64,000 nucleotides of DNA from JACCTU01 sp963809175 (GCA_963809175.1 CAWEIK010000001.1:1054001-1118000); one strand, 5' to 3'; positions 15,590 through 25,910 are shown, counted from the first letter of the stretch. Notes: generated by a model not told the origin, from the letters alone. Program-made: numbers and translations.

Positions 15590-16456
15590 TCACGTGTGCT
15601 GCCGCTCGCTTCGGCGCCGGCGGTCCCAGAGCGTTGCATTGAGAAATGCGGCACCGGTGATGAGGCGGCTGAGGACGTAGAGCCAGACGAGCATCGTTGC
15701 CGCGGTGCCGAAGGCGCCGTAGGTCTCCTCGGATCTGCCGAGCCGAGGCGCGAAGTAGAACAGCACGGCGATCTGAACGAGTTGATGGCCGGCCGCAACG
15801 AGTACGGCGCCGGGGAGGAGCTCGCCTACGTGCGTTGCGCGGTGGGGGAGCAGCCACATCGCCGTGAGCGCGATCGCAGTCGTGAACGCGAACGTGAGCG
15901 CAATGCCGAACAGCGCGGTGCTGCCGATCGCGGCCTCGAGCCATGCTTCTCCGGCGGAGGAGAGGAACACCAGGAGATAGAGCGCGTTGAAAACCGCGAT
16001 GACGCGAAGCGGGCGGCGGATCCGCGGCGGCGCCAGCTGCCACGCGAGTGCGTAGGACAAGAGCAGCGCCCGGACGGCACCGAGCGTGAACCACGCCAGG
16101 AAGACGAGCCCGAAGAGGAGAATGAACAGGGTGCTTCGCTCGCTGAGGTGGAGCGCTTCGGAGGCGGCCTGAGCGGCCGCTGCGCCGACGCCGAAACGGC
16201 GGGCGGCCGATTCGAGCCCGTCGGGATCCTGCTCGCTCCAGAAGGAGAGACCTGCGGCTGCGACGAGCCCCAACGGCACGAGCCAGAGAAAGAGGCGGAA
16301 CGCAACGCCGCCCGCGATCAGACCGCCTCCCAGCTGGCGCTCGTTCTCCAGCACCTCGCGAATCAGCGGCCCGCCCGGCAGCTTCTCGCTCCGCACGCGC
16401 ATCGCCGCGAGCCGTTCCTCCAGCCCCGCAGTTCGCGATCGGCGCTCGGGCGTCAT
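15590..16456 (-). CDS. YihY/BrkB-family inner-membrane protein
   Basis: The 288-residue protein carries six hydrophobic segments typical of YihY (formerly RNase BN): an A-F-R-L-F-L-W-L-V-P first helix, the Y-G-A-F-G-T-A-A-T-M-L-V-W-L-Y block near 255 and a short basic tail. The function of the family is not firmly known. It lies 28 bases upstream of the ClC gene on the same strand and may be co-transcribed with it. Confidence 0.88.
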   Translation of the reverse strand: MTPERRSRTAGLEERLAAMRVRSEKLPGGPLIREVLENERQLGGGLIAGGVAFRLFLWLVPLGLVAAAGLSFWSEQDPDGLESAARRFGVGAAAAQAASEALHLSERSTLFILLFGLVFLAWFTLGAVRALLLSYALAWQLAPPRIRRPLRVIAVFNALYLLVFLSSAGEAWLEAAIGSTALFGIALTFAFTTAIALTAMWLLPHRATHVGELLPGAVLVAAGHQLVQIAVLFYFAPRLGRSEETYGAFGTAATMLVWLYVLSRLITGAAFLNATLWDRRRRSERQHT

Positions 16457-16521
16457 GCGGCGAGCGTAACTCCCGCCGTGACGAACAGCCGCGAACGCCG
16501 AGGCGGATAGGGTTGCCTGGC

Positions 16522-17304
16522 ATGCGCTCGGTCCTCACGCCGCTTGCGTTCCTCCTCGTGCTTGGGCTTACTGGCGGGTGTGGAAGCGATGACGGGAACG
16601 GGACCATGGGCGCGCGCGATGCAGCCTCGTTCGTAGGCACGCCCTGGGTGCTCGCCGCCGGTCTCGACGTCGACGGCTGGGAGGCGGCACCGCCGAGTGC
16701 GACGTTCACCGACGGGACGGTCGGCGGGTCGACCGGCTGCAACCGTTTCACCGGCCCGTACAGCGTCGACGGAGGCTCGCTCGAGATCGGGACGCTGGCG
16801 TCGACCAGGATGGCCTGTGCACCGCCGGCCGACGCGGTGGAGCGCGCGTACGTCTCGGCACTCGGGCGGGTGGCCGGCTGGCGTTCGGACGGCGCGGAGC
16901 TCGTCCTGCTCGACGGGGACGACGCCGAGTTGCTCCGCTACCGGACCGCGACGCCCGTGGGGGAGTGGAGCGCGACCGCGATTCAGACCGGTACCGCGCT
17001 CGCGAGCCCGCTGCCCGGCACGGAGATCACGGCGACATTCGCGGACGACGGCACGCTCACCGGTTCTGCCGGCTGCAACAGCTACACGACCACCTACACG
17101 ACCGAACAAGGCGGGATCGAGATCGCCCCGCCGGGCGCGACCAGGAAGGCCTGCGCCGCGCCCGACGGCGTGATGGAGCAAGAGGCGGCCTATCTCGCCG
17201 CGCTTCCGACCGCGGTGCGCTATCGGCTCGACGGCGGATCGCTCGCGCTTTTGAGCGCCGACGGAACGTACGTCGCGTCGTTCTCGCGGCCTCCGAAGCC
17301 CTGA
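16522..17304 (+). CDS. Lipoprotein with two META domains
   Basis: The 260-residue protein begins with a lipoprotein signal ending in the lipobox L-T-G-G-C near residue 21. Two META (HslJ-like) repeats follow. Each has a G-S-x-G-C-N-x-F/Y core (near 74 and 180) and a T-R-x-A-C-A strand. HslJ-type domains are linked to heat or drug tolerance at the cell envelope. The TTG at 16513 would add three residues, but ATG 16522 places the signal correctly. Confidence 0.85.
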   Translation: MRSVLTPLAFLLVLGLTGGCGSDDGNGTMGARDAASFVGTPWVLAAGLDVDGWEAAPPSATFTDGTVGGSTGCNRFTGPYSVDGGSLEIGTLASTRMACAPPADAVERAYVSALGRVAGWRSDGAELVLLDGDDAELLRYRTATPVGEWSATAIQTGTALASPLPGTEITATFADDGTLTGSAGCNSYTTTYTTEQGGIEIAPPGATRKACAAPDGVMEQEAAYLAALPTAVRYRLDGGSLALLSADGTYVASFSRPPKP

Positions 17305-17330
17305 CGTCGAGAGCCCTCACCAGACCGACC

Positions 17331-19226
17331 GTGGTGCTGCTCATGCTGGCCGCCGTCGCTGCACTCGTCACTCCGTCCACCGCTAACGCCGAGCTCGCGG
17401 ACGAGCAAGCCCTCGGCGAGCGCTTCGCCCCGGTCGTCCGGCTGGTCGAGCAAGTCGAGGAGTGCGGCCCCGGCGAGCCGTATCAGCCGACAGACGTCGA
17501 CGTGCTCTTCGACGAGCCGACGGTCGCGCTCCGCGGGCCCTGGAATCCCACGGATCTGGTCGAGATCGGCCCTGCCGCCGAGGATCTCGTCGACCGGTAC
17601 GACTACCACCTCGACTTCCCGGGCAACGCGCTCGATCCCGGCTGCGACTACGAACGCTGGGCGCGCCGGCTCACGACGGGGAGCGCTCCCACCGTGTACG
17701 CGCACGTCGCGACCGACCCGAGCCACCCGGAGCAGCTCGCGCTGCAGTACTGGCTCTTCTATCCGTTCAACGTCTTCAACAACTTGCACGAGGGCGACTG
17801 GGAGATGATCCAGCTCGTCTTCGCGGCTCGCGATGCGCGCGAGGCGCTCGACGAGGAACCGGAGTCGATCGGTTACAGCTCGCACGAAGGCGCGGAACGC
17901 GCGGAGTGGGGTGACGACAAGCTCGAGGTCGTCGGAGGCACGCATCCGGTCGTGTATCCGGCGGCCGGGTCGCACGCGAACAAGTTCACGGAAGCTCTGT
18001 ACCTCGGCAGCTCGGCGCAAGCAGGTGTCGGCTGTGACGACACGCGCGGCCCGCACGTCGAGCTCGCTCCGGACGTCAAGACGATCCCGAGCGACCCGGC
18101 CGCGGCATTGCAGGCGTTCCCGTGGATCGCCTTCGAGGGCCGCTGGGGTGAGCTCCAGCGCGCGTTCTTCAACGGGCCGACCGGCCCGAACCTGAAGCAG
18201 CAATGGACCGAGCCGATCGTGTGGTCAGAGGACTGGCGCCCGCGGAGCTACGCGATCCCAACCGGCGGGGTGCTCGGGACCGGAGCGACCGACTTCTTCT
18301 GCACCGCGGTCGAAGCGGGCTCGAGAGGCCTTGTCTCACTGCTCCGGAACCCGGCGTTGACCCTGCTCGTACTCGCGGTGCTGCTCGGGCTCATCGGGTG
18401 GGCTGTCACTCGCACGACCTGGAAGCCCGTCGCGCCGCTGCGGCTCGCCAGGCGTCGCAGCTGGGGTCAGATCCTCACGGCCGCGGGTCGGATGTACGTC
18501 AAGCGGACGCGGCTCTTTCTCGGGATCGGCCTCCTGCTCATCCCGCTCGGCTTCGTCATCTCTCTCGTCGAGGCGCTCGTTCTCGGTGGCTTCGGCCTGC
18601 TCGGAGTCGAGACGACCGGGGAGTCGGCGGGCGCACTGGTGCTCCTGGTCGCCACGATCGGCACGACTCTGGCGCTGCTCGGGCTCGCGCTCGTCCAGGC
18701 TGCGACCACGTGCGCTCTGGTGGAGCTGGACGAGGGAAGGGACGTCGGTCCGGTCGACGCCTACCGGCGCGCGCTCGCGAGGTTCCGTCCGCTGGCCGGC
18801 GGACTCGCGCTCGCAGTCGCGGTGTCGGTGGTCCTGACCGCGACGGCCGTCCTGATCCCGGTCGCGATCTGGCTCGGAGTTCGCTGGGCACTGCTCGCCC
18901 AGGCCGTCGAGCTCGAGGGTCGTGGGGCCGTGGGCGGCCTGCGTCGGAGCGCGGAGCTCGTGCGCGGCCGGTGGCTCCGCGTGGCGTCTCTCGTCGGTGT
19001 CGGCGCCGCGCTCGTGCTCGTCGCCGGCCCGCTCATCGGCGCTCTCCTGATCTTCCTGACGGACATGCCTCTCCCGCTGCTCAACGTCGTTGCAGGCGTC
19101 GTGTACGCGCTCACGATGCCGTTCGTCGCCCTCGTGACGGCGTACGTCTACTTCGACGCGAGGGTGCACGAGGAGCTCGAGACCGAGCAGGTGCCGGAGG
19201 TCCTCCCCGCGGAGATCGAGCTCTAG
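17331..19226 (+). CDS. Vps62-like extracellular domain fused to multi-pass membrane domain
   Basis: About 631 residues. A signal peptide is followed by a Vps62/DUF946-type domain with the hallmark L-Q-Y-W-L-F-Y-P-F-N and H-E-G-D-W-E near residue 150, and A-G-S-H-A-N-K-F near 218. After one membrane segment near 345, the C-terminal half has six or more membrane helices like the glycerophosphodiester phosphodiesterase membrane domain family. Neither half has a defined activity here. The start is unclear: GTG 17331 or 17334 or ATG 17343 all keep the signal. It may be cotranscribed with the META lipoprotein just upstream. Confidence 0.72.
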   Translation: MVLLMLAAVAALVTPSTANAELADEQALGERFAPVVRLVEQVEECGPGEPYQPTDVDVLFDEPTVALRGPWNPTDLVEIGPAAEDLVDRYDYHLDFPGNALDPGCDYERWARRLTTGSAPTVYAHVATDPSHPEQLALQYWLFYPFNVFNNLHEGDWEMIQLVFAARDAREALDEEPESIGYSSHEGAERAEWGDDKLEVVGGTHPVVYPAAGSHANKFTEALYLGSSAQAGVGCDDTRGPHVELAPDVKTIPSDPAAALQAFPWIAFEGRWGELQRAFFNGPTGPNLKQQWTEPIVWSEDWRPRSYAIPTGGVLGTGATDFFCTAVEAGSRGLVSLLRNPALTLLVLAVLLGLIGWAVTRTTWKPVAPLRLARRRSWGQILTAAGRMYVKRTRLFLGIGLLLIPLGFVISLVEALVLGGFGLLGVETTGESAGALVLLVATIGTTLALLGLALVQAATTCALVELDEGRDVGPVDAYRRALARFRPLAGGLALAVAVSVVLTATAVLIPVAIWLGVRWALLAQAVELEGRGAVGGLRRSAELVRGRWLRVASLVGVGAALVLVAGPLIGALLIFLTDMPLPLLNVVAGVVYALTMPFVALVTAYVYFDARVHEELETEQVPEVLPAEIEL

Positions 19227-19239
19227 CCATTATCCGAGC

Positions 19240-20166
19240 GTGGGCTCGATCCTCGACGCAATCGGCAACACGCCGCTCGTTCGCCTGAGCAGTTGTGCAC
19301 CGCCGAACGGCGCTGAGCTGTGGGTGAAGCTGGAGTACCGCAACCCGACGGGGTCGATGAAGGACCGGATGGCGCTCGCGATGATCGAGGGCGCAGAACG
19401 TGACGGACTGATCGCTCCGGGCGACACGATCGTGGAGTACACCGGCGGGAGCACCGGGCCCGCGCTCGCGCTCGTCTGCGCGGCGAAGGGCTACCGCGCG
19501 CTGATCGTGATCGCGGACTGCTTCACCGAGGAGCGCTTCCAGCTGATGCGGGCGCTGGGCGCCGAGCTCGACGTGATCCCGTCGGTCGAGGGCCGGCCGA
19601 AGGTGACCTCGCAGGACATCGCGAACATGGTCGCGCGCGCGGCCGAGCTCGCCGCGCAGCCGGGTCACTACGCGACCGACCAGTTCAACAACCCGTACAT
19701 CATCCCGCACCATCGCGACCACCTCGGCAGCGAGATCTGGGAGCAGACCGACGGACGGGTGACGGCGTTCTGCCACGGGATGGGCACCGCGAGCTCGGTC
19801 ATGGGCGTCTCCGACGCGCTCAAGCCGCGCGGCGTGTTCATCCAGGCGCACGAACCGGCGAGCTCGGCCGCGATCACCGGCGGAGAGCGCGGGACGTTTC
19901 TCGTCCAGGGCTGGACCGGCGGCGTGATGCCCCACTGGTATCCCGAGAAGGTCGACCACGTCGAGCCGATCGGCGACGACGAGGCAATCGAGATGACGCG
20001 CCGGCTCGCGCTCGAAGAGGGGATCTTCGCCGGCATCTCGACGGGCGCGAACGTCGTCGGCGCGCACCGACTCGCCGAGCGCCTCGGGGCGTCGGCCGTG
20101 ATCGTGACCCTGGCCGTCGACACCGGGTTCAAATACCTGAGCGTTAGCCCGTACGCCGACGTCTAG
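19240..20166 (+). CDS. PLP-dependent cysteine synthase-like enzyme
   Basis: The 308-residue protein is a fold-type II PLP enzyme of the CysK/CBS group. The PLP lysine sits in N-P-T-G-S-M-K-D-R near residue 47. The substrate loop reads T-G-G-S-T-G rather than the usual T-S-G-N-T-G. The phosphate-binding glycine loop G-M-G-T-A-S-S-V and the C-terminal G-I-S-T-G-A-N are present. It probably forms or breaks cysteine-type C-S bonds. The altered substrate loop means O-acetylserine sulfhydrylase should not be assumed. Start GTG 19240. Confidence 0.85.
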   Translation: MGSILDAIGNTPLVRLSSCAPPNGAELWVKLEYRNPTGSMKDRMALAMIEGAERDGLIAPGDTIVEYTGGSTGPALALVCAAKGYRALIVIADCFTEERFQLMRALGAELDVIPSVEGRPKVTSQDIANMVARAAELAAQPGHYATDQFNNPYIIPHHRDHLGSEIWEQTDGRVTAFCHGMGTASSVMGVSDALKPRGVFIQAHEPASSAAITGGERGTFLVQGWTGGVMPHWYPEKVDHVEPIGDDEAIEMTRRLALEEGIFAGISTGANVVGAHRLAERLGASAVIVTLAVDTGFKYLSVSPYADV

Positions 20167-20187
20167 GTGAGGCAAGCTGGCCATGGC

Positions 20188-21504
20188 ATGAGCCGCAAGT
20201 GGAAACCCGTGCTCTTCGTTGCAGGTCTCCTGCTGGCGGCGCTCTTCCTCGTCGTCTACCGCCAGGTGCTCTACACCGTGCAGAAGCCGAGTTGGCCGCC
20301 GCCGCCGGACGCGATCACGTCCGCTGGCGCGCGGGCAGCGACTGAAGAGTTCGCGGGTCGCTCCCGGCCGCGCGTCGCGGACGTCGGGCTGGACTACGCC
20401 TGGTCGACCGCGGCCACGATCGAGCCCCACGTCGAAGGCCGCGAGTTCTTCCCGCGGATCTTCGCCGACGTCCGCGCCGCCCGCTCGTCGGTCCACATCC
20501 TCATGTTCGGGTGGCGCGAGGGGGAGGTCGGCACGGACATGGCCGACCTGCTCGTTCAGAAGCTCGGACAGGGAGTCGAGGTGCGGATCATCGTCGACGG
20601 CTACGGCAGCCGCCCGAACGGGGAGGCGAAGCCGATGTTCACCCGGCTCGCGCAGGCCGGAGCACAGATCGTCGTCAACGACATCTTCCCCTGGGACGAG
20701 GACGGCCTGTGGCCCGACCAGCGGCAGCTCGACTGGCGCCAGGACGAGATCGGCCGGGCCGACCACCGCAAGCTCTACGTGATCGACGGGAACGTGTCGT
20801 GGACGGGCGGTGCCGGCCTCGAGGACCACTTCGAGACAGGCGGCTTCCACGACGTGATGGCGCGCGTCACCGGCGACGTCGTCCGGCAGGCGCAGGCCGT
20901 CTTCCTGACGAGCTTCCGCAGTCACGGAGGTCCGCTGCCCGACGACCTCGCCCGCTACTTCCCGGCCCAGCCGGAGGCCGGGGGCACGCCGACGGCGGTC
21001 GTTCAGGTGGTGCCGGGCGGGTTCATGTCGGCGACCCAGGCCATTCGCGAGCAGATCGACGGCGCGCAGCGCCGTCTGGACATCATGAATCCGTATCTGT
21101 CCGACAAGGACATGATCGAACGCATTCTCGCGGCGGCGCGGCGCGGCGTGAAAGTGCGCGTCGTGGTCTCGGAGAAGTCGAACAACGAGCCGGCCGCACA
21201 GGCGCTCAAGCACCGTTACGGCGACCTGCTCGCGGCGGGCGTCGACCTCAGGGAGTACCCGGGCGCGGTGGTGCACGCGAAGGTCGTCGTTGCGGACGAC
21301 GTCGTCAGTTTCGGAACCGTCAACTTCGACTCGTGGGCGCTCTATCGAAACGCGGAGGTTGCCATGATCGCTCGCAGTGCGGCCGCGGCCGACCTCTTCG
21401 AGGAGCGATTGTTCGAGCCGGATGTCGCCCGCTCCAAACGCGCGCAGCCGCCGGCTGCCACCGTGAAGCCGTGGCTGTGGGACAAGCTCGCCTACTTCCT
21501 GTGA
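20188..21504 (+). CDS. Phospholipase D-like / cardiolipin synthase-type enzyme
   Basis: The 438-residue protein has an N-terminal membrane anchor (residues about 5-25). Two PLD motifs follow: H-R-K-L-Y-V-I-D near 193, and H-A-K-V-V-V-A-D near 363 followed by G-T-V-N-F-D. The two HKD motifs form one active site for transphosphatidylation or phosphodiester cleavage. Cardiolipin synthesis at the membrane is the most likely role. ATG 20188 gives the anchor directly. The upstream GTG 20167 is also in frame. Confidence 0.88.
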   Translation: MSRKWKPVLFVAGLLLAALFLVVYRQVLYTVQKPSWPPPPDAITSAGARAATEEFAGRSRPRVADVGLDYAWSTAATIEPHVEGREFFPRIFADVRAARSSVHILMFGWREGEVGTDMADLLVQKLGQGVEVRIIVDGYGSRPNGEAKPMFTRLAQAGAQIVVNDIFPWDEDGLWPDQRQLDWRQDEIGRADHRKLYVIDGNVSWTGGAGLEDHFETGGFHDVMARVTGDVVRQAQAVFLTSFRSHGGPLPDDLARYFPAQPEAGGTPTAVVQVVPGGFMSATQAIREQIDGAQRRLDIMNPYLSDKDMIERILAAARRGVKVRVVVSEKSNNEPAAQALKHRYGDLLAAGVDLREYPGAVVHAKVVVADDVVSFGTVNFDSWALYRNAEVAMIARSAAAADLFEERLFEPDVARSKRAQPPAATVKPWLWDKLAYFL

Positions 21505-21870
21505 ACTCGCCGCACGGCCACGAGGAGGGCGGCGGCGGCGAGCGTCAGGGCGGCGAGGATCGTCAGCCACAGCCCCCAGCCCGTTGACCCGCCGAGCACG
21601 TCCCGGTTGTCGAGGAGCCCTTCGACAGCCGTCCAGAGGATCACGACGGCAGCACCGAGCACTGCTGTGACGCCGAGCCAGGAGCCTCGCGACAGCGCGC
21701 GGACTCCGCCGAGTGCGACGAGCGCGAAGATCACGACGAGCCAGCCGTTGTTCGGGCCCTGCGTCCCGTTCAGCGACACGGGCCCAGCTGCTCGTCCAGG
21801 TCGAGAAGACGCCGACGAGCGCAGCGACCACGCCCCCGGCGGCGATGAGCGATAGGCGCTCGGTCGTCAC
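21492..21870 (-). CDS. Small four-helix membrane protein, one frameshift
   Basis: The gene starts at GTG 21870 with a first membrane helix (L-S-L-I-A-A-G-G-V-V). It shifts frame near 21781 and continues with V-S-L-N-G-T-Q-G-P-N and three more hydrophobic segments to 21492. The restored protein of about 125 residues looks like a common actinobacterial four-helix membrane protein with an extracellular loop between helices 1 and 2. Function is unknown. It overlaps the end of the convergent PLD gene by 13 bases. Confidence 0.6.
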
Positions 21871-22061
21871 CTCGCCGACGGTGCCCTCTCGAGTCTCCCG
21901 TTCTGGGTCATTCCAGCTCCGACTCGCCCACGAGAGCGGAGTATGCGGGCCTGCCGGTGATAGTGTCGAGCCAGCTTCGTTCAAGCCTTGAGCGGGGCTT
22001 GAGTCCCGGCCACAGCCCCCGGCCGCATCGTGCGTTGCGAGACCGTGAGGAGGCTGCGAGC

Positions 22062-24278
22062 GTGTCCATCTCAACCGAAGGTCTCGCTCGAGCCTGTGCG
22101 ACCCACCCGAAGCGCACGCTTGCCGCGTGGCTCGTTGCAGTCTTCGTCTCCTTCGTCGTGATCGCGCTTCTGCTCGGTGACGCGCTGACGAGCGAGGGCG
22201 ACGTCACGAGCAACCCCGACTCGAAGCAGGCGTCGGCGCTCATCCGCGACAGCTTCCCGCCGCAGCCGACTCCGAGCGAGATCGTGGTCATCCGCTCGGA
22301 GCGCTACACGGTCGACGATCCCGCGTTCCGGGCGAAGGTGCTGGCGATCGGCGCGCGCGGGGAGGAGCTCGGCGTCGTCGCGGACGCGCAGAGCTACTAC
22401 GCCTCGGACGACGAGTCGCTCGTCTCGAAGGACCGTCACGCGACCATGGTGCCGCTCGTGATGCAAAGCGACGACATCGTTCCGCTCACCGATCTGGTGA
22501 AGTCGGAGAACGGACAAGACGGCTTCCAGGTTGCGATCACCGGCTCTCTGACGGCCGACGCCGACTTCGAGAAGCTCTCCGAGGAAGACCTGCAGAAGGG
22601 CGAGCTCTTCATCGGGCTGCCGGCCGCGCTGATCATCCTCGTGCTGGTGTTCGGGGCCGTCGTCGCAGGTCTCGTCCCGGTGGCACTCGGGCTGCTGTCG
22701 ATCGTGATCGCGGTTGCGTTGACGGCACTCGTCGGCCAGTTCTTCGAGGTCTCGTTCTTCGTCGTGAACATGATCTCGGCAATGGGGCTCGCTCTCGGGA
22801 TCGACTACTCGCTGTTCATCCTTTCGCGCTACCGCGAAGAGCGCGTGCGCGGGCTCGAGAAGATCGAAGCGATCGTTGCGTCCGGCGCGACTGCGAGCCG
22901 GGCCGTTCTGTTCAGCGGGATCGCCTTCGTGCTCGCGATGTTCGGGATGGTGCTCGTGCCCGACACGATCCTGCGGAGTCTCGCGCTCGGCGCGATCCTC
23001 GTCGGCATCGTCTCGGTTCTGGCGGCGCTGACGCTGCTACCGGCGGTGCTGAGCATGCTCGGCGACCGGGTGAACGCGCTGAAGATCCCGGTGATCGGGC
23101 GCCGGGCGATCAGCAGCGCCGGCTCGGAGAGCCCCTTCTGGTCGGGGCTCGTCGGCGCGGTCATGCGCCGGCCGGTCGCGAGTCTCGTCGCGGCGACGAC
23201 GCTCCTGCTCGCGTTCGCGCTTCCCGTGCTCGCCATCGACACGGGGTTCTCGGGGCTCAGCACGCTGCCCGACCGCTTCCCGTCGAAGCAAGGCTTCGTG
23301 GCGCTGAATCGTGACTTTCCCGGCACCGGTGTCGATCCGGCTCGAATCGTGATCCAGGGTGACGTGTCCTCCGCGCCCGTCGAGTCCGCGATCGGAGAGC
23401 TCAAGGGGAGCCTTGCGGAGGAGCCCGCGTTCGGAGCGGCGACGCAGGTGGAGTCGGAAGGCGGCGACGTCGTGCTGATCTCGGTGCCCGTTGCGGGCGA
23501 CGCAGACGGGCCTGAGGCGACGAGCGCGATCCGGCACTTGCGCTCCGACCTGATCCCGCAGGCGTTCGGAGATCTCGACACGACGGTCCTCGTCGGCGGA
23601 ACGACTGCGGAAGACGTCGACTACTTCGCGATCGTCGGCAGCTGGCTCCCGCTCGTCTTCGCCTTCGTCCTCGGTCTCAGCTTCATCCTGCTGACGATCG
23701 CGTTCCGCTCGATCGTCATCCCTGCCGTCGCGATCGCGCTCAACCTGCTCTCGGTGGGAGCGGCCTACGGTCTGCTCGTGCTCGTCTTCCAGAAGGGCAT
23801 CGGAAACGACCTCTTCGGCTTCCAGCAGGTCGACACGATCGAGGCCTGGGTGCCGCTCTTCCTCTTCTCCGTCCTCTTCGGCCTCTCGATGGACTACCAG
23901 GTGTTCCTGCTCAGCCGGATCAAGGAGCGCTACGCCCAGACCGGCGACACCGCCGGCTCCGTCGCCTTCGGCGTCGGCTCGACCGCGCGGCTGATCACCG
24001 GTGCCGCGCTGATCATCATCGCGGTGTTCGGCGGGTTCGCGGCCGGCGACCTGGTCATGTTCCAGCAGATGGGTTTCGGCGTCGCCGTGGCTCTCCTCAT
24101 CGACGCCACGATCGTTCGCACCGTGCTCGTCCCGGCGAGCATGAAGCTCCTCGGCGACTGGAACTGGTACCTCCCGTCTTGGCTGAACTGGATCCCGGAA
24201 GTGCACGTCGAGGGACACGCGGCAGAGGAGCCGGCCGTCAAGCGGTCGGACAAGCCCATAGTTGCGCCGACGGCCTAG
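22062..24278 (+). CDS. MMPL/RND-family transporter
   Basis: The 738-residue protein has the two-fold RND layout: one helix, a large external domain (about 40-190), five or six helices, then the same again. The MMPL motifs G-L-A-L-G-I-D-Y-S-L-F near 245 and F-G-L-S-M-D-Y-Q-V-F-L near 610 carry the proton-relay aspartates. Such proteins export lipids or drugs driven by protons. GTG 22062 follows GAGGAGG. A small membrane protein gene starts 10 bases downstream and probably belongs to the same transcript. Confidence 0.92.
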   Translation: MSISTEGLARACATHPKRTLAAWLVAVFVSFVVIALLLGDALTSEGDVTSNPDSKQASALIRDSFPPQPTPSEIVVIRSERYTVDDPAFRAKVLAIGARGEELGVVADAQSYYASDDESLVSKDRHATMVPLVMQSDDIVPLTDLVKSENGQDGFQVAITGSLTADADFEKLSEEDLQKGELFIGLPAALIILVLVFGAVVAGLVPVALGLLSIVIAVALTALVGQFFEVSFFVVNMISAMGLALGIDYSLFILSRYREERVRGLEKIEAIVASGATASRAVLFSGIAFVLAMFGMVLVPDTILRSLALGAILVGIVSVLAALTLLPAVLSMLGDRVNALKIPVIGRRAISSAGSESPFWSGLVGAVMRRPVASLVAATTLLLAFALPVLAIDTGFSGLSTLPDRFPSKQGFVALNRDFPGTGVDPARIVIQGDVSSAPVESAIGELKGSLAEEPAFGAATQVESEGGDVVLISVPVAGDADGPEATSAIRHLRSDLIPQAFGDLDTTVLVGGTTAEDVDYFAIVGSWLPLVFAFVLGLSFILLTIAFRSIVIPAVAIALNLLSVGAAYGLLVLVFQKGIGNDLFGFQQVDTIEAWVPLFLFSVLFGLSMDYQVFLLSRIKERYAQTGDTAGSVAFGVGSTARLITGAALIIIAVFGGFAAGDLVMFQQMGFGVAVALLIDATIVRTVLVPASMKLLGDWNWYLPSWLNWIPEVHVEGHAAEEPAVKRSDKPIVAPTA

Positions 24279-24288
24279 GAGGAGATGT

Positions 24289-24877
24289 GTGTCCACCACT
24301 ACCTCATCGAGTACACCTGTGACGCTTGCCCGTCCGCTCATCTGGGCGTGGCCGCTCGCGGTCATCGTCGGCTTTCCGATCGGCGGGCTGATCGCGAACC
24401 TGGTCGTCGGCCCGATCGACTCCGTCGCGACAGCGCTCGTCGGCGGCCTGCTCGCGGGCGCAGTGATCGGATCCGCACAGTGGCTCGCGCTGAGGCCGGT
24501 CGTCCCATGGCTCTGGATCGCAGCGACGAGCGTCGGGATGGCGGTCGGCCTCACGCTCGGCGCGGCGCTCGTGAATTACGAGACGGATCGAGTGGACCTC
24601 GTCCTGATGGGTGCCGTGACCGGTGTCGGCGTGGGAGTGCTGCAGGCGGTCGTGCTCTCGCGACAACACATCTCTAGTGCCGTCTGGTGGGCAGCAGCGA
24701 ATCCCGCGGGTCTGGGGGCTTGCCTGGTTCGTGGCGTCCTATGTGCTCGCGTCGAACGTCGACGAGCAGTTCACAAACTTCGGCGCGAGCGGCGCGCTCG
24801 TCTACGCGGTCCTCACCGGGCTTCTCCTTGCGTGGCTGTTCCGGCGGTCCAGTGGGATGGTCGCAGCGCCGCGGTGA
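24289..24877 (+). CDS. Membrane protein downstream of MMPL transporter, one frameshift
   Basis: GTG 24289 has AGGAGGA just upstream. The first frame encodes Gly/Ala/Val-rich helices (F-P-I-G-G-L-I-A-N-L-V, W-L-A-L-R-P). The frame changes near 24700 and the rest (V-W-G-L-A-W-F-V-A-S-Y then further helices) ends at 24877. About 195 residues with five or six membrane segments result. I recognise no named family. Its tight spacing suggests a role with the MMPL transporter. Confidence 0.6.
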
Positions 24878-24967
24878 CAGCTCACCGATCCGCCGCCTAG
24901 AGCGTCGTCGTCTCGGTCGGATGTCGTAGTTTGTCGCCGCGACCCCCTCACGGAGGAGGACTGTCGG

Positions 24968-25910
24968 GTGGCATTCAACGCAGTTGGCATGCGCGGCAGG
25001 ACGCAAGGTGCCGAACAGGGTGCCTCGCCGCGCGAGCTTGGTGCGCTGGCGTTCGCCGCTCTCGCACTTGCCCTCGTTGCCGTAGTCGGCCTCGCGAGCT
25101 CCGTCTCGCCCTGGCATGCGAACCCTGCCGCGGCGAGCGCTCCGACGACTGCTCTGCGAGGCCTTGCCGCCGCCGGAGGAGTTGTGCTGGTCGTTGCTCT
25201 CCTTCTGCTCTGGGTCGGGACGCCGACCGCGCGCCGGTCGAAGAGGAAGAGACAAACGATTGCGGGCGATGAGCTCGACGAGCTCGGCACGTCGCTCTGG
25301 ACGACAGCGAAGACGGTGGCGGTCCTCCTCCTCGGTCTCGCCCTCGTTTGCATCGCCACCGTGCCGCTGCTCTCGGGCGCCTCGGCGCCCTTGCAGAGCG
25401 GCGCCGGCGCCGATCCGTCGGCGCCGGCTGGCTCGGCTCAGCAACGCACCCGGAAGCCCTGCCGATTCCGTGAACCTCGGCTGGCTGCTTGTCCCGGTCG
25501 CGGTGACGTTCGCGATCCTGACTCCTGCCGCCGTCGTGATTCGTCGACGGCGGCTGAAGCGGGACGACGCGACGCACGCCGGGGAGACAAGCGCGTTCGG
25601 ACTGGCGGTGCGAGCGTCGATCGTGGCGCTCGAGTCCGAGCGAGATCCGCGGACGGCGATTCTGCGCGCCTACGCGAGGATGGAGCAGGCGTTCCGACAC
25701 GTCGAGATCGTGCGCTCCGGGGACGAGACGGCGAGCGAGTTCCTAGCGAGGACGACGCGGCGGCTGCCGGTGAGTGCAGGCGCCGCGGCGGCGTTGACCG
25801 AGCGGTTCGAAGAGGTGCGCTTCAGCACACACGTGATCACGGAAGCCGATCGCGAACAGGCGCTTGCCTCGCTCCAGCAGGTCGAGCAAGAACTGGCAGA
25901 GCGCTCGTGA
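24968..25910 (+). CDS. DUF4129 membrane protein, one frameshift
   Basis: Start GTG 24968. The N-terminal 155 residues contain three membrane helices. The frame shifts near 25440-25460, in a Pro/Ala/Ser-rich linker. The second part has another helix and then the DUF4129 C-terminal domain: I-L-R-A-Y-A-R-M-E, E-T-A-S-E-F-L and R-F-E-E-V-R-F-S. DUF4129 proteins are regularly found with MoxR ATPases and DUF58 proteins, as here, and are often linked to transglutaminase-type modules. The stop overlaps the next start (TGATG). Confidence 0.7.
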
